A DNA stretch of 64,000 nucleotides from Orientallactaga sibirica (Eukaryota; Chordata; Mammalia; Rodentia; Dipodidae), in NCBI GenBank assembly GCA_036365145.1, contig JAEOAD010002712.1, positions 3,925,001-3,989,000 of the forward strand, in the 5' to 3' direction. The notes beneath the pieces are model-generated. The model was not told the origin of the DNA. It saw only the letters and a list, made by a program, of their open reading frames with translations, and searched no databases. How positions within the stretch are numbered: position 1 is the stretch's first letter; each line of letters opens with the position of its first letter. This document shows, in pieces, positions 44,025 to 55,740 of the stretch. Made by a program: the position numbers and the translations under genes.

Positions 44025-44370
44025 CTGTGCTGTGGTTTGAACATGAAATGTCCCTCACAGGCTTGTGTGTTTGAACGCTTGGCTCAAGCTGGTTGGTGCT
44101 GTTCTCGAAGGCTGTGGAGCCTAACTGAATGAAGTGGGTCACTGGGAATGGGCATTCAGGTTTTACAACCTGCCCCCACTTTCTGTTCACATTCTCTGCT
44201 TCCTGGCTGTGCAGGCAATGTGACCAGGTGGCTCCTGCTCCAGCTAGCACACCTTCCCCACCACGATGAATGGTATTTCGAGGAACCGGAACCGTGAACT
44301 CGACCATCCTTCTGTGGCTTCTTGTTAGGCGTTTGAGGACAGCAATGAGAAGAGTAGCCAGCACTATGAC
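44025..44370 (+). mobile_element. LINE-1-type 3' UTR, mammalian
   Basis: 'gctgtggtttgaacatgaaa', 'gtttgaacgcttggctc', 'gaagtgggtcactggg' and 'ggcaatgtgaccagg' match, in order, a well-known dispersed 3' end, finishing near 'gcaatgagaagagtagcc'. Confidence 0.7.
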
Positions 44371-44394
44371 CAGTCCAGCTCAGGTGAAAGGGGT

Positions 44395-44480
44395 GGTGTC
44401 TTGTGCTTTTGCAGTCTGTGTGTTCAGCACAGTTTCTGACAGAGAGCAGGTGCTGACATATTGACAGAATGTAAAAAGCC
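44395..44480 (+). mobile_element. L2-like relic
   Basis: 'gttcagcacagtttctgac' then 'gagcaggtgctgacatattg' resembles the L2 3' end. Weak. Confidence 0.35.
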
Positions 44481-44820
44481 ATAAGTGTGTGAATGACTAT
44501 CACATGATAATAAGGAAAATCAGCCTGAAGAAGTTATATTTCACTATTAAGTAAAATGTGGGCCAATTGGTAGTGCCATCACTCGGGTGTGATTGACACC
44601 TGCTGTTCCTAAGTATATACCTGGTGTGTATCCAGAGAGTACCAGTAATTCCGTCTTTTGAGTTAATTTATATTATGTCTTTTTTATTTTAGTGTCTTTC
44701 CAAAGTTTAGAAGAGACTTCCTTCCTATTGTGAAGATAGTTGCTTAATGTCCATAGAGTCCGCTGTCATTTATTTTCACATCTGTTCTATTCTTCTCAAA
44801 TACAATCCATGTGTTTGCAT

Positions 44821-44950
44821 GTGCATGCATGCCTTGGTGTACATGTGTTCCTATGCATGTGCGTGCATGCCTTTGTGTACATGTGTTCCTATGCGCGCGT
44901 GTGTGTGTGTGCGTGTGCGTGCATGCCTTTGTGTACATGTGTTCCTATGC
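44821..44950. repeat. GT-rich minisatellite, three units
   Basis: Three copies of 'gcatgcctt(t/g)gtgtacatg' followed by 'tgttcctatgc' (about 44827, 44865 and 44920), separated by variable GT/CG stretches. Confidence 0.88.
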
Positions 44951-45149
44951 CAAGAGAGGCTGGAGGACACTCTTGCTTGTTGTTTCTCAGGCACCATCCA
45001 TCTTTCTTTTCCTTTTTTGAGGTTGAGTCTCTCGCTTTCCTGGTGCTCATGATGTAGGTAGGCAAGGATGGCCAATGAGCTCCAGGGCTCCACTTACTTC
45101 TATCTCTCTAGATCTGGGGATATAAGTGCACACCACCACTATTATTTAT

Positions 45150-45345
45150 TTTATTTTCAAATATTTTATTTTTATTTATTTATTAGAGGGAGAGAATGAG
45201 AATGGATGCCCCAGGGCCTCTAGCCACTGCACACTCAGACACATGCGCCACTTTGTGCTTCTGGCTTACGTGGGGTCTGGGGAATCAAACCTGAGTCCTT
45301 AGCTTTGCAGGCAAGTGCCTTAACTGCTAAGCCATCTCTCCAGCC
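45150..45345 (-). mobile_element. Dip-type SINE nested in a GT-led SINE
   Basis: 'accactattatttattt' before and 'accactctttattttt' after form the target duplication. Confidence 0.88.
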
Positions 45346-45442
45346 ACCACTCTTTATTTTTAAATGTGGGTTCTGGGGACGAAACTCAGGTCCTCATGCT
45401 TGCAAGGCAAGCACTGTACTGACTGAGCCACCTTCTCAGCCC

Positions 45443-46030
45443 AGGACAGGGTTTTTCATTGTTTGGCAATGACAAGTGAGGCATGAGAAGAGACTGGTGA
45501 CCTTGTCAGGAAGTGCACAGCCAGTGAGTGACAGAAAAGCCTTGTCTTTGCACTTGAGGTTCCGGCATTACAAACATTTGAATGATGACTATTTAACTTT
45601 CCGTCCACTACAGATTAGGGGCCCATCCTGGTAATGTTAGTTTCTTTGGAGTTATTTTATTTTTTTTACCAGAAACTTTCACAGACACCATCTATAGAGG
45701 AGGGCTACGTGATGTGGAAACCACACGAAAGGGAATTCATGTCCAGTGTATTTATTCTCTACACGCAGGAAAGGTCTGTGGGTGCGATTGCAGACGAGCT
45801 ATAGTGCATTTCTGGGCGTTGGTGAGGAGAGGAAAGTGCATGGACCATCTGTGACCGAGGCCTTTGTAAGAACTGAAGACATCAAGTGTCTACGGGCTGT
45901 TAATTTCTTAATGTCTTGAGCAAATTTGAAGTCAGCGGTGGTGTTTATTCTGTGACTGCCTGAGTGTCACTGCACTCAGTGGAAACTGGCATGTGGACAA
46001 TTTCTTCGTTCAGGTAGTGAAGAAAGGTGT
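45443..46030. other. KCNH1 intron, nothing recognised
   Basis: 'ccagtgagtgacagaaaag' near 45520 is faintly MIR-like; nothing firm. Confidence 0.4.
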
Positions 46031-46033
46031 TCA

Positions 46034-46312
46034 GTGCTGAGGAGATGGCTTAGTCAGTGAAGTGCCTGCTGTGCAAGCATGAGGACCTGAGTTTGATCCC
46101 CAGAATCCATGTACAGCGCCCTCATGATGGGGAGTACCTGCAGTGTCAGTGTTGAAGAGGTGCGGCCAGGAGGACCCAGGGCCCACTGACCAGCAGTGTA
46201 GTCTCGTTGGTGAGCTCCAGGCCAACAAGATGGATTTCATACGTGAGAAATGACCCCTGAGGTTGTCCTCCAGCTTTTACACAACTGCACCCATAGGAAC
46301 ACGCATGCAAAA
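46034..46312 (+). mobile_element. GT-led-type composite SINE, sense
   Basis: It starts with the tRNA-like head 'gctgaggagatggcttag' and contains 'tgatccccagaatccatg', the reverse orientation of the family. The terminal part is 'cacgcatgcaaaa'. Confidence 0.6.
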
Positions 46313-47229
46313 AAGTGAGAGTCCTTTAGAACTAGTCTCTCTCTATTCTCTCTCCTAACAGGCTGCTTAAACCTTCCTGGCTTTTTCTTTGCTCTTTGTC
46401 CCATTTTATGTGTAAATATTAATTAGAGGAACATTTCAAAACAGTGTGCACATTTCTGTTACAATTTTGAGTGTTCAAGGTGGGTGTGGGGGGTGCTGAT
46501 GTGAGCAGGAAGCGTAGGGCAAGCATCAGAGAGGGAAGGAGAGTGCGTGGGCAGCCTCACACCATGGCCTCATGGGTGGGACCCCGGGGGTACTTGTGAA
46601 AGCATGGCCAGCTGCCGAGGTGTGGATGGAGGTGGTGAGATGAGCGATCTTCTCCCCTGTGGTCTAGAGAGAACACATGGGGGTGGTTCAGAGCATGGGG
46701 GAAAGTGAGAGCGCTGCGCACCAACTGGCAGATCCATTTGCAGCTATTTAGAAAAGTCAGGAGGAGTCTCATAAGGGGCACATAAAGAAAAAGCAGATGA
46801 AGGGTGTTAAGTAAACAAGGAGGCCTCTTTAAGTTATTTTGTATCTATCCAGATTACTTTGGACTGGAGACATAAAATGAACATTATCTTTTCACAGAGG
46901 AGCAACAAACAGCTCCGCAGCACTCGGAGGAAAGAGCAGAACCTGGGAATGCCTTCAGCTTCCAGGCTTGTAGAACTCAGTCATGCCTCAGGCCAGTGAA
47001 AGCATTTTTAAATACTGCTCCTGGAATAGATGAGGTCACGAACACGTTGTGACTTCTGGCAGAAATATGCCCCTCTCCCGAACCCACCCAGGGTCGTTGT
47101 CCAGGGAGGAGGGAACACCTTCTTCAGGTGATGGCATGAGCCAGCTCTGTAAGGGGTAGATCGCCTGCGGCCAAATGACATCGCCCTTCACAGTGTGCGG
47201 AAGGGTGTGATGGCATAATAGTGGTCTGA
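46313..47229. other. KCNH1 intron, nothing recognised
   Basis: About 0.9 kb of apparently unique sequence. Confidence 0.5.
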
Positions 47230-47410
47230 GTGGTGCCCACGGGTCACGTGACTGTGGGCATGTCAGCTCTCTTGAATTTCGGGTTTCTGGTGTATAATGG
47301 GATGGTGTCTCCTTTGAGGTGTGATAGAAATGAGGCCCTATAACATGCCCGCAGTACCTTGCCTGTCCTTACCACTTGGTAACTAAAACTGCTGGTGTTG
47401 TTAGTGGGGG
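47230..47410 (+). mobile_element. MIR-like relic
   Basis: 'cacgtgactgtgggcatgtc', 'gtataatgggatggtg' and 'accacttggtaactaaaac' keep the MIR order in diverged form. Confidence 0.45.
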
Positions 47411-47675
47411 ACATGACCCCAAAGGACAGCTGTTAACCTAGCAAGGACACTGGTACCAGGAAGTACTCCTGTTGGGCTGCCCCCACCCCCACCCCACCCC
47501 GTTCTCTTAGGATTTGGACTTGGACTTCTTGAAGGCTGTGAACACTCTTCCTCTGCGGAAGCCGTGGCTGAAAGTGGGAGATCCTCAACCTGCAGTGATT
47601 TTTATATCAAGGCCAGACTAGAATGGTGGTGCCAAAGGCTTGTTCTGCTTTATTATGGTTCTTTAAAACTACTTT
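47411..47675. other. Intron with C-rich patch
   Basis: 'ccccacccccaccccacccc' at 47481-47500; otherwise unremarkable. Confidence 0.45.
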
Positions 47676-47886
47676 TAAAAAAAAAAGATTTAATTTAATT
47701 TAATTTAATTTATTTATTTGAGACGGGGGGGTGAGAATGGGCACGTCAGGGCCTTTAGCCACTGCAAACGAACTCCAGACGCATGTGCCATCATGTGCAT
47801 CTGGCTTTCGTGGGACCTGGAGAATCAAACTGGGGTCCTTAGGCTTCACAGGAAACACCTTAACCACTAAGCCATCTCTCCAGCCT
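47676..47886 (-). mobile_element. Dip-type SINE with (TTTAA)n tail
   Basis: The reversed A-tail is a run of 'tttaa' units (47690-47713). The flanks 'aaaactactttt' (47667 and 47887) are a target duplication. Confidence 0.94.
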
Positions 47887-47889
47887 AAA

Positions 47890-48145
47890 ACTACTTTTTA
47901 TGTCATGTTAATTTTAGTTGACAAATACGTGTATATATTATAGTGTAAAGTGTGATGCTTTGATGTGTACATAGTGTGGAATGATTAAATCAATTAGATA
48001 AAATCCCCATTACCTCATCTATTCACTCATTTCTATGGTGGGAAATAAACTTTACCATTTTAGCAAGATTTAAATATAATGCATTATTATGAACTATGTT
48101 CACCATGCTGCCCAATTGATCGTTCAAATGTATTTCACCCACTAA
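47890..48145 (+). mobile_element. Old LINE-1 3' end
   Basis: 'tacatagtgtggaatgatta', 'cccattacctcatctattc' and 'gaactatgttcaccatgctg' are successive landmarks of L1 3' ends. Confidence 0.72.
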
Positions 48146-48188
48146 ATTGATGCCAGTGCCTTCAAATGTATTTCACCCACTAAACTGA
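48123..48188. repeat. 38-bp-period duplication
   Basis: 'ttcaaatgtatttcacccac' starts at 48123 and again at 48161. Confidence 0.9.
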
Positions 48189-48208
48189 GATCCATTACAC
48201 CATTGCCA

Positions 48209-48424
48209 CCAAGTGACATGCGGGCATTCCCAGATTCCACACCCTCATTAGCCTTAGTCCAAGTGAGATCACGGGCATTGCACACTGTGTGAGTGTGAGG
48301 TTCCACACCAAGTGAGATCACGGGCATTCCACACTGTGTGAGTGTGAGATTCCACACCAAGTGAGATCACGGGCATTGCACACTGTGTGAGTGTGAGGTT
48401 CCACACCAAGTGAGATCACGGGCT
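48209..48424. repeat. 49-bp minisatellite
   Basis: Units beginning 'aagtgagatcacgggcatt' start at 48261, 48310 and 48359, with a partial unit at 48408, exactly 49 bp apart. A degenerate, shortened unit starts at 48209. Units differ by one or two bases. Confidence 0.95.
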
Positions 48425-48479
48425 CTTCTGTAGCATGTCCTTCATGCTCCTCCATGTTGCAAATGAAAGGACTTTTCAT

Positions 48480-48810
48480 TAGTGTGTTCATGTGCATGCA
48501 CATGCATGAATGTCCCTGTGTGTGTGCGTGCATGTGTGCATGTGTGTGTCCGTTCACCAGAGGTTATTTTCTTCCTTGATTGTTCTCCTTATTTTTTGAG
48601 ACAGGGTTTCTCACTGAATCTAGAGCACACCAGTCTGATTAGACTAGCTAGCCAGCAAACCCCAGCGATCCCCCTGTCTCCACCTCCCCACGCTGGGATG
48701 TCAGGCACACACTTCTGTGTCCGGCTTTTAGGTGGGTGCTGGGCATTGCACTCAGGTCGTCATGCATGCTTGGCAAGCGCCTCATCAGCTGAGCCACCTC
48801 TTCAGCCCAG
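48480..48810 (-). mobile_element. GT-led composite SINE
   Basis: GT/CA-rich lead 48481-48552, 'gagacagggtttctcactg' and 'ctgagccacctcttcagccc'. Confidence 0.7.
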
Positions 48811-48814
48811 ACCT

Positions 48815-49005
48815 TCTTATTAAAGGTTTGTGTATTCGCCACTCCGTTGTCTGTGGACCTGAAGTTGGTGCCATGCTGGCTGTTGTGAGCTGTGCTGCCG
48901 TGAGCATGCGTCTTGTCTGCGTATGCGGCGTCTCTTCAGTATTCTGGTCACATCTCCTGCGGAGGTGGGATTGCTGCATCACAAAGTCCTTCTGAGGTTT
49001 GTTTT
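48815..49005 (-). mobile_element. Old LINE-1 3' region, antisense
   Basis: 'gaggtgggattgctgcatca' and 'gtgagcatgcgtcttgtct' match diverged L1 landmarks. Confidence 0.45.
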
Positions 49006-49009
49006 GGAG

Positions 49010-50125
49010 GACCTCCTTCTGGCTTCAGGGACAGCGACAACCACCTGGGCTGGCTGTTGAGAATGTGTCGTCCCGGGCTCCTCCTCCACGCCTAAGTCGG
49101 AGTCTCTGGACTACTGTCGTCAACATTCTCCTCCCGTGGTTCTCCTGTCACCCTCCCAGCTCCGACGGACTAGCCCTTGGTGTCACCTCGGGTCATCTGG
49201 ATCCTTTCCCATGTGGCTAGATAAAAGCTTTCCTAATATTCTAGTCTGTCTGCTCTTGTTCCTTGTTTTCCTGAGTCTCGGAATGTCTTTAAACTTTGCC
49301 TGCTGGCTACCCCGACTCCTCTCTCTCAGCCGTGTCTTCTCAGAACTCCTAAGTCTATACTGTCCCCTCAGATTTGGAGTGACACACACTTCCTGAGCTC
49401 CAGCAAGGCGACACGTGCAAGCACTGTAGTGAAGCATCGATTTCTCACTGGCTGAACCGCTCTGCCGCCCCTCTGGGTACTGTAGCAGGGGACAGCGATG
49501 ATCACGGCATTTAAAGTAGCCACTGTTATGGGGCACTTCATCAGTGCCAGGCATGTTCTGGGATTCACGACTGTGTTCTTCACAACTCGATGAAGAAGAC
49601 TTACCCTTTTGACAGAGGTGTGGGTGCCTGCAGTGAAGGGGAGCTGGCATTCCCAGGCTGCCCTTCCCTGTTTTCCCTCCACCATGCTGTAGACCCACCA
49701 GTCCGTATTTGTCTCCTCCTCTGAGGGAACTTGTGACTTCATATGCTCTTAGTGGTGAAATGGATGAAGGGGGCCGAGGTTCTTGCAGAGTGCTCTGAGA
49801 GCATAGGGGAGCTGGATGGCCTGAGGAGGGGCACTGCAGGAGAGTTCTCAGAGGTGGCAGTACCCAGACCAAGGAAGGACACAGACTGTGACAGGGACCC
49901 CATGACCAAACAGATTTTCTCCACAGCCTTGGTTCTGAGTCAGAGGAGTGATGATCCATTGAGGACCTTAATGTCACAGCACTCTGGGTGTGTTGTGTGG
50001 CCTTACCTGTTGGATTTCTGGTGACTGATTTAGCTAATATGAGTACAGACTTCCTTGAGCCATAGTTTATGAAGTAGTTTAAAATGTAGAACACATTTGA
50101 AGATGGTTATTCTTTGAATTAAAAA
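49010..50125. other. KCNH1 intron with a 303-codon antisense open frame
   Basis: Largely unique, GC-rich. A minus-strand frame is open from 50094 to 49183, the longest in the window, with no recognisable domain. MIR-like words ('cagtgccaggcatgttct') occur at about 49540. I regard the frame as chance but list it as a finding. Confidence 0.5.
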
Positions 50126-50127
50126 AA

Positions 50128-50487
50128 GTGTGTCTGTGTTCGTGTGTGTGTCTGTGAAAGACAGAGTATGGGTATGCATGTGTCATGGTGTGCATACCAC
50201 AGCATGCCTGATAGGTCAGAGGGCAACTTTCGGGTGAGCCCTCTCCTTTCCACCTTGTCTGAGGCAGGGTTTCTCTCTCTGGATCTCCTTCTGCTATTTT
50301 TCTTTGCTGTGCCCATTGCAAGTTTCTTCTCCTGCCTCTGCCTTCCCTTTCATAGCCATGTGCTGGGATTATAAAGTCTTGTCGCAGCTTCCAGATTTTT
50401 ACATGGGTTCTGGGGAGCGTTGACCTCAGGGTCTTGTACAGGCTTGAGCAGTGAGCTCTTTTCTCCACTGAGCCATCTCCCCAGCCT
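50128..50487 (-). mobile_element. GT-led composite SINE
   Basis: Lead 'gtgtctgtgttcgtgtgtg', 'cagcatgcctgataggtcag', 'gtgctgggattataaag', ending 'gagccatctccccagcc'. Confidence 0.72.
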
Positions 50488-51135
50488 GACTTAGGAACTT
50501 TAAAGAGAAAACAGAGGTGGAAACACATATCCGATGTAAAGAAAACTGTTGTAAAAACCCATATTTGTTGAGAAGCAGGCTGATGCCCCCCCACCCCCCG
50601 GAGAGGCAGGGAGACTTGGCACTTTCAATGGGGGAGAATTGGAAGACAGAGCAAAGAAGAATCATATTTGTCAAGGTTGAGCAAACATTGTGGCCGGGCT
50701 ATGGAGGCTTGAACATGGACTGTGTGTTCAGGAAATGGGGCTATGGGTGAGAGCACCATGTGTAAAGAAGGAGGTGGGAGGCAAAGCTCAAAGGTGGAAT
50801 GTGGCCACCTTGTGGAGGGATCTGAATTCAGAGTCCCTTTTGGATGTTGTATATGCACTATTCACCCTGGGCTGGCTCTAGGGTACACAGTTGATTTTGT
50901 ATCTTATCCAGTCAAGGCCAGAGTAAGGGCCTTTGGGGAGTGTTCCTCTCTTGCCTGTTGTCCCATAATCCCTGTTGGTATATAGCAAAGCACAAATGCC
51001 CCATCTCTTTGTGAAGTTCTGAAGAAACTCCATTTCATAAATGCTTTAGCACTTAATTTTCACTGGGTTCATCCTTTAAATCACATGTTTGCTTATCATA
51101 ATCAAAATGGGTGTTATTCCAATCCTGGAAGCTGG
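50488..51135. other. KCNH1 intron, nothing recognised
   Basis: Unique sequence with a C-run at 50585-50600; no coding signal. Confidence 0.45.
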
Positions 51136-51375
51136 AAGCTGTCACTTCCTGAGCTCTCCCAGTCTACACCAGGCCCCTTTGCCAGTGCTGTGTAAACGTC
51201 ATGGTGGCGAAGCTTTGCCACTCACTGGGCAAGATGGCAGTTGTCATCGTTTCTATTTTGCCAATGAGGAAACCAAAGCTTTGGAAGGTTCTGGAATCTA
51301 CTTTCAGCATCAAGAGACTGCCTCATCTTGTTGATGGAGACCTGAGGACAACAGAAAGAGCCTTGTCTAGGGCCA
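51136..51375 (-). mobile_element. MIR-like relic
   Basis: 'ttttgccaatgaggaaacca' with flanking 'gccagtgctgtgtaaacg' fits an antisense MIR. Confidence 0.45.
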
Positions 51376-51446
51376 TGCCTGGGATGGTAAACAGTAGCTT
51401 TTTCAAGTCATTGAGAGGCCTTTCCTTCCTTTTATTTTGGTTAAAG

Positions 51447-51650
51447 CTTCTTTAATTAATTAATTAATTAATTAGAGAGAGAGAGAGAGAGAGAGAGAGG
51501 CAGATAGAAAGGGAATGGGCCCACCAGGGCCTCTATCCACTTCAAACGAACTCTAGATGCATACAACTGGCTTACATGGGTACTGGGGAATCAAACCTGG
51601 GTCCTTCGGTTTCACAGGCAAGCACCTTAACCACTAAGCATCTCTCCATC
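51447..51650 (-). mobile_element. Dip-type SINE with (TTAA)n tail
   Basis: (TTAA)5 at about 51451-51472, GA tract 51474-51499, core shortened at 'gatgcatacaactggc'. Confidence 0.9.
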
Positions 51651-51652
51651 CT

Positions 51653-52560
51653 GTGAGTTCTTTATTCACTTGTGGACACTGTTGCAGTCTCCCTAGCATT
51701 ACTCTCAAGTACATGTCCAGTATGTGCCTCTGGAATGTCGCTGTAGTCTTCATTCTCTCCACTGCTCCTGGTCCCGTCTCTCTCAGTTGTTAGGACTCAT
51801 GGCCCCTAGTGGTGTGGCTTGGTCATCATCCGCCCTTCTCATGTTTACCTTCCCCGAGTCAGTCTATAGAAGCAGCCTCTTTAGAGGGCACTCTGACAAG
51901 GCTGTCACTCCTGCCTGATTTGGGAAGCTGCTGTACTTAGTTATAGGTCGATGTTAGCTACGCTGAGCATGATCCATCATGCTTACTGGCTATGGTGGGA
52001 GGGACGCCCGGGACGATGAGCAGCTGCACTGAGTGTAGATGAGCTGAGTGTCTGCCTGGCAGCCCATGCGCAGAGCTCAGAGCTCAGAGCTCAGAGAGGC
52101 GCAGTGTGTTCGTGACATGTAGCTTGCCAGCAACGGCACAAGCAGCAGCAGGGCCTGGACAGGGAAGTAGGAGGGGATGCAGAGAAGCAGGAGGGGCTGG
52201 AACTTTCATTGTTTTCCATCTCCTGAAGTGCTGCCTGAGATGTATCATAATTGTGTGGCATTTTCCCCCCATTTTTGCTCCTCAGCACCTAAGCCTTTAT
52301 AAAGAAGCTGGCACATGGGGTGTGGTGGCTCTTTGGACTGTACTGTAGAGGGTTTGTCTGACAAGACAGTCTTGCTGTATCTACCACATTGACATCAGCA
52401 TCTCTCTCATGCTTAACTTTGCACATTGGTGGACTTTTAACCCCTGGGTTCCAATACACATCCTCGCCAAGGACCGCACCTCAGCTTATGGCTAAAACAA
52501 GAAAATTCACAGTGTGGCTTTGACGACTATTTCTAGTTATACACTCAGTATTTGGTGTCT
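51653..52560. other. KCNH1 intron, nothing recognised
   Basis: Apparently unique. A 7-bp triplicate 'gagctca' sits at 52074-52097. Confidence 0.5.
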
Positions 52561-52567
52561 TGAAGTT

Positions 52568-52792
52568 AAAAAAATTGTTTGCTTTATTTATTTGCAAGCA
52601 GAGAGAGAGACAGAGAGAAAGAGATGGGGGCGGGGGAGAGAATGGGTACACCAGGGCCTCCAACTGTTGCAAATGAACTCCAGATGCATGCACCGCTTTG
52701 TGCATCTGGCTTTATATGGGTCCAGGGGAATAGAACTCAGGTCGTTTGGCATTGAAGACAAGTGTCTGAACCACTGAGCCATCTCTCCAGTC
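52568..52792 (-). mobile_element. Dip-type SINE
   Basis: 'gtgtcttgaagtt' before and 'gtgtcttgtaattt' after are the likely target duplication. Core 'ccgctttgtgcatctggc'. Confidence 0.9.
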
Positions 52793-52814
52793 TGTGTCTT
52801 GTAATTTCGCTTCA

Positions 52815-53165
52815 TAAATGCGTTGGAAGTTTATTAAAATTTTTTCATCCTAAGTAAACTTTAATATCACCAAGAATCTCGAGCTGGAGAATGTGGCCCT
52901 ATGGGACCCAGGGGGACGAGCCCGCAGCTCGACCACTGCACTTCTCTTTTACTGATGGCAGACTAGTCCATGGTCCCAAAAGTATGTGCAGAGAATAGAA
53001 AAGCACCACAGTTTCTCAACTTGTTCTGATAAAGTAAATTCAAAGTGTGGGAGACTGTGCGGGTGGGAGAGCAACCCAGTTGCCTGGTTTGGGCTTTCTG
53101 TTTGATCTTATGCCACATGGACTGTTCTGCATCTCACCTTGCAGCTCAGAGGGCACCCTGACCAC
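52815..53165. other. KCNH1 intron, nothing recognised
   Basis: No repeat or exon seen. Confidence 0.4.
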
Positions 53166-53169
53166 CATT

Positions 53170-53485
53170 ACTTTTATCTAAATCTTTATGTGTGTGAGCT
53201 GTGCACATGCATGCCACAGTGCGCATGTGGAGCTCAGGGGAAACCGCAGACGGTGGGCCTTGCCTTCCACCTTGTTTGAGGCCGAGTTTCCTTGTTCTCC
53301 ACTATGTGTGCTGGGGTCAGTCAGTCCACAAGCTTCTGGAGAGACTCCTGCCTCCGCTTCTCATCTCACCATAAGCACACTGGAATGAGAGACACACACT
53401 GCTGTGTCAGGGTATGTGGGTTCTGGGGAGCCAAATTCAGAGCCCTCTGCTTGTCCATCAGGTACTTTATCCTCGGCCCCTACAT
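53170..53485 (-). mobile_element. GT-led composite SINE
   Basis: 'gtgtgtgagctgtgcacatg', 'tgtggagctcaggggaaac' and 'gcctccgcttctcatctc'. The 3'-most head is worn away. Confidence 0.62.
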
Positions 53486-53529
53486 TGCTCATCTCTGATT
53501 TCCATCCACCCATAAGCAGGCCAATGATT

Positions 53530-53870
53530 GCTGTCAGTGACTTTTCTTATTGCTGTGACAAGACACCTGGCACAAGCAACTGAAGGAGGGAAGGGTTAAT
53601 TTTGGTTCCTGGTTTGAGGGCATCTTGCAGGGAAGTCTGGGCAGCTGGAGGAAGAGGTGCCCCATTCTCCTGAATCCAGTGAGGAAGTGGGAAGCTATGG
53701 CTGCTGGTTCTCAAGCGTCTATCTTCTTTTCATAGCTCTGGGCCCCGGCCCATGGAGTGGTGTCACCCACATTCAAGGTGGGTCTTCCTTTCTCAGTTCA
53801 ACCTCTCCGAAAACACTTGGGTAGACACACCCTGAGTTAATCTCCCATTGGCAGCACTGCCTAAAGCATA
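53530..53870. mobile_element. Lx-like rodent LINE-1 3' end
   Basis: 'ttattgctgtgacaagacac', 'ggagggaagggttaattttg' and 'atggagtggtgtcaccca' match the family seen at 25496 and 57013. Confidence 0.7.
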
Positions 53871-55380
53871 GAAGCCATGTGACTGTCTCTTCTAGACTCA
53901 GCATCTCACTGCACTGGCGTCTGGGCATCACTCTTGTGGGGCCTCATGGGCACTTGCTCTCGCCCTCCCATGGCCTTGTAGGTTATTGTGTACAGGGCTC
54001 AGTGATCTTGTGTTCTCAAATCCAATTCCAATTCTGGCTCTCAAAATCAATCATTTCCATCGTTTATTTTTGTCCTGGAGTAATGCTTTCAAATGTGTTA
54101 CTTCTACATATTTATCCCTCTATTAAGAACTGGGTTTCTTAGGTGACGTTTGAGTACAATAGACCTGTACTATCATGGTTAGTTTATTTTAAATTCATCT
54201 GAACTTTTAAACAGTCCCCAGGGTATCCCATAATCATAAAGCATTTATTACTTTTCACATCTCTTTATTATCTGTTATTTAATTTTATTCCCAACACCTT
54301 TGTGTGGATATTGGGATTGTCACGACTGCAGGAAGGCAGGGACAGCCAACTTGCTCAATGTCTTATTGCTGCAGGGACTGCAGATGAGATCTTGTGACTG
54401 GTAGACAAATCTTCAGAACGTGTCCAATTGAGTCCTCAGTGTGGTGCTTCAGATTAAGATGAATTTTACTTTTGGCATGCACCTGTCCACCATAACCCTC
54501 AGCCTATGACCTGCACTGTAGGCTTCTGTCACAGGTGTCCATGTGTGTGTCCACACGGGTGTTCCAGCTCTCCCCACTCCTCCACAATCCTTAAGTTTAG
54601 CTCTTGACTCTGTCTCTTCTAGAACTACATGGAGAACGAAGGTGGGGGGAGGAAAGGGAACCATTCTGGTGTGGGAAACCATCAGGGAACGTTCCCAGGA
54701 AGCCTGAGTCTCCGGGAAGCTGGCCCCATTTCTGCGCCACTTTGACAGAACAGATGGACTTTGGGCAACTGGAGCAGAATTCCTGAGCAGAACCTGGAGG
54801 GTTATGTCATTCCTAGTGCAGATAGTATTTATAGCTAGCCAACTCTGGGATTGTAATATTCACAAAAATCTCTCCGCCATTAATGACCTGGTTCACTTGG
54901 GACAGCTACCAGCCACTCCTACTCCGTCACTAAGACAGCCAACGATGCTTATTTCTCTTCATAAATCCAAAGTAGGTGACAGATGGCTCATTCTTTTCTG
55001 TTTGTTGTTGTTTGTATGACTCAGTCATGGACTGAGGAGCCCCTTGGACTAGATGTGGTTCCCTGAAGTATGTACAGCTCTAAGACTGTGTTGACAGACT
55101 GTGGTTCCGCCCACCATGGTGGATGTCCAGATCAGACACACAAGACTGCTGGCCTGATTTTGCTGTATGTCTGTCTGGCACTGTCTGTCTGGAGCAGAGA
55201 AAATCTTGAAGGTTGTATTTTGACATCAGTGCATTGCACCCATTCATGAAATGGATTGTTCCAGAAGGTCAAAGGGTTACTCAGAGGGAGGGACATGAGA
55301 GTTTGGGATATTCATGAGACCCACCCACCTCTTCTTTGCTTTCCTCCCACTCACTTGTCCTCATTCTTCTTTCTTTCTTT
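53871..55380. other. KCNH1 intron, mostly unique
   Basis: About 1.5 kb with no SINE recognised. An L2-like stretch ('ggaaggcagggacagcc') lies at about 54330-54430, weakly supported. Confidence 0.45.
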
Positions 55381-55384
55381 TAAT

Positions 55385-55735
55385 AGTGTTTGATGTATGT
55401 ATGTGCTATGCATATGTGTGCGTGTGTGTGCGTGCATGCGTGCTCGCACAGATGAGTACACCCTATGTGCACACAAGCAGAGGCACAGAAAGACGCTGGG
55501 TTCTCCTCTATCATTCATCCACCTCATCTCCCTGAGACAGCTCTCTCGTGGAGCCTGGGCCTCTGCCTTTCAGTCAGCGTGGCTGACTAGGAGCCCCAGG
55601 GACCCCGCCCCCCATCTACCCCGTTCAGCATTGAGGCTACAGGCTTGTGCGGCCATGCCTGGCTTTGTATGTGGGTGTCAGGGCTTGAAGTGATTTTTTT
55701 GTAGGGAGAGGCCACTACGCCATCTCCACAGCCCC
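55385..55735 (-). mobile_element. GT-led composite SINE
   Basis: Lead 'tgtgcgtgtgtgtgcgtgc', then a diverged middle with 'gaggctacaggcttgtgcgg', ending 'catctccacagcccc'. Confidence 0.65.
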
Positions 55736-55740
55736 TCCCC

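Larger units (their letters stand above)
44815..45442 (-). mobile_element. GT-led composite SINE, split by a Dip SINE
   Basis: Lead 44815-44950 contains a tandem 30-40-bp repeat. The body runs to 45138 and resumes at 45346 with 'aaatgtgggttctgggg', ending 'gagccaccttctcagccc'. Confidence 0.72.

Noticed and set aside
48209..48424. CRISPR-like array because of regular repeats
   Set aside because: Units are directly tandem without spacers, in mammalian intronic DNA.
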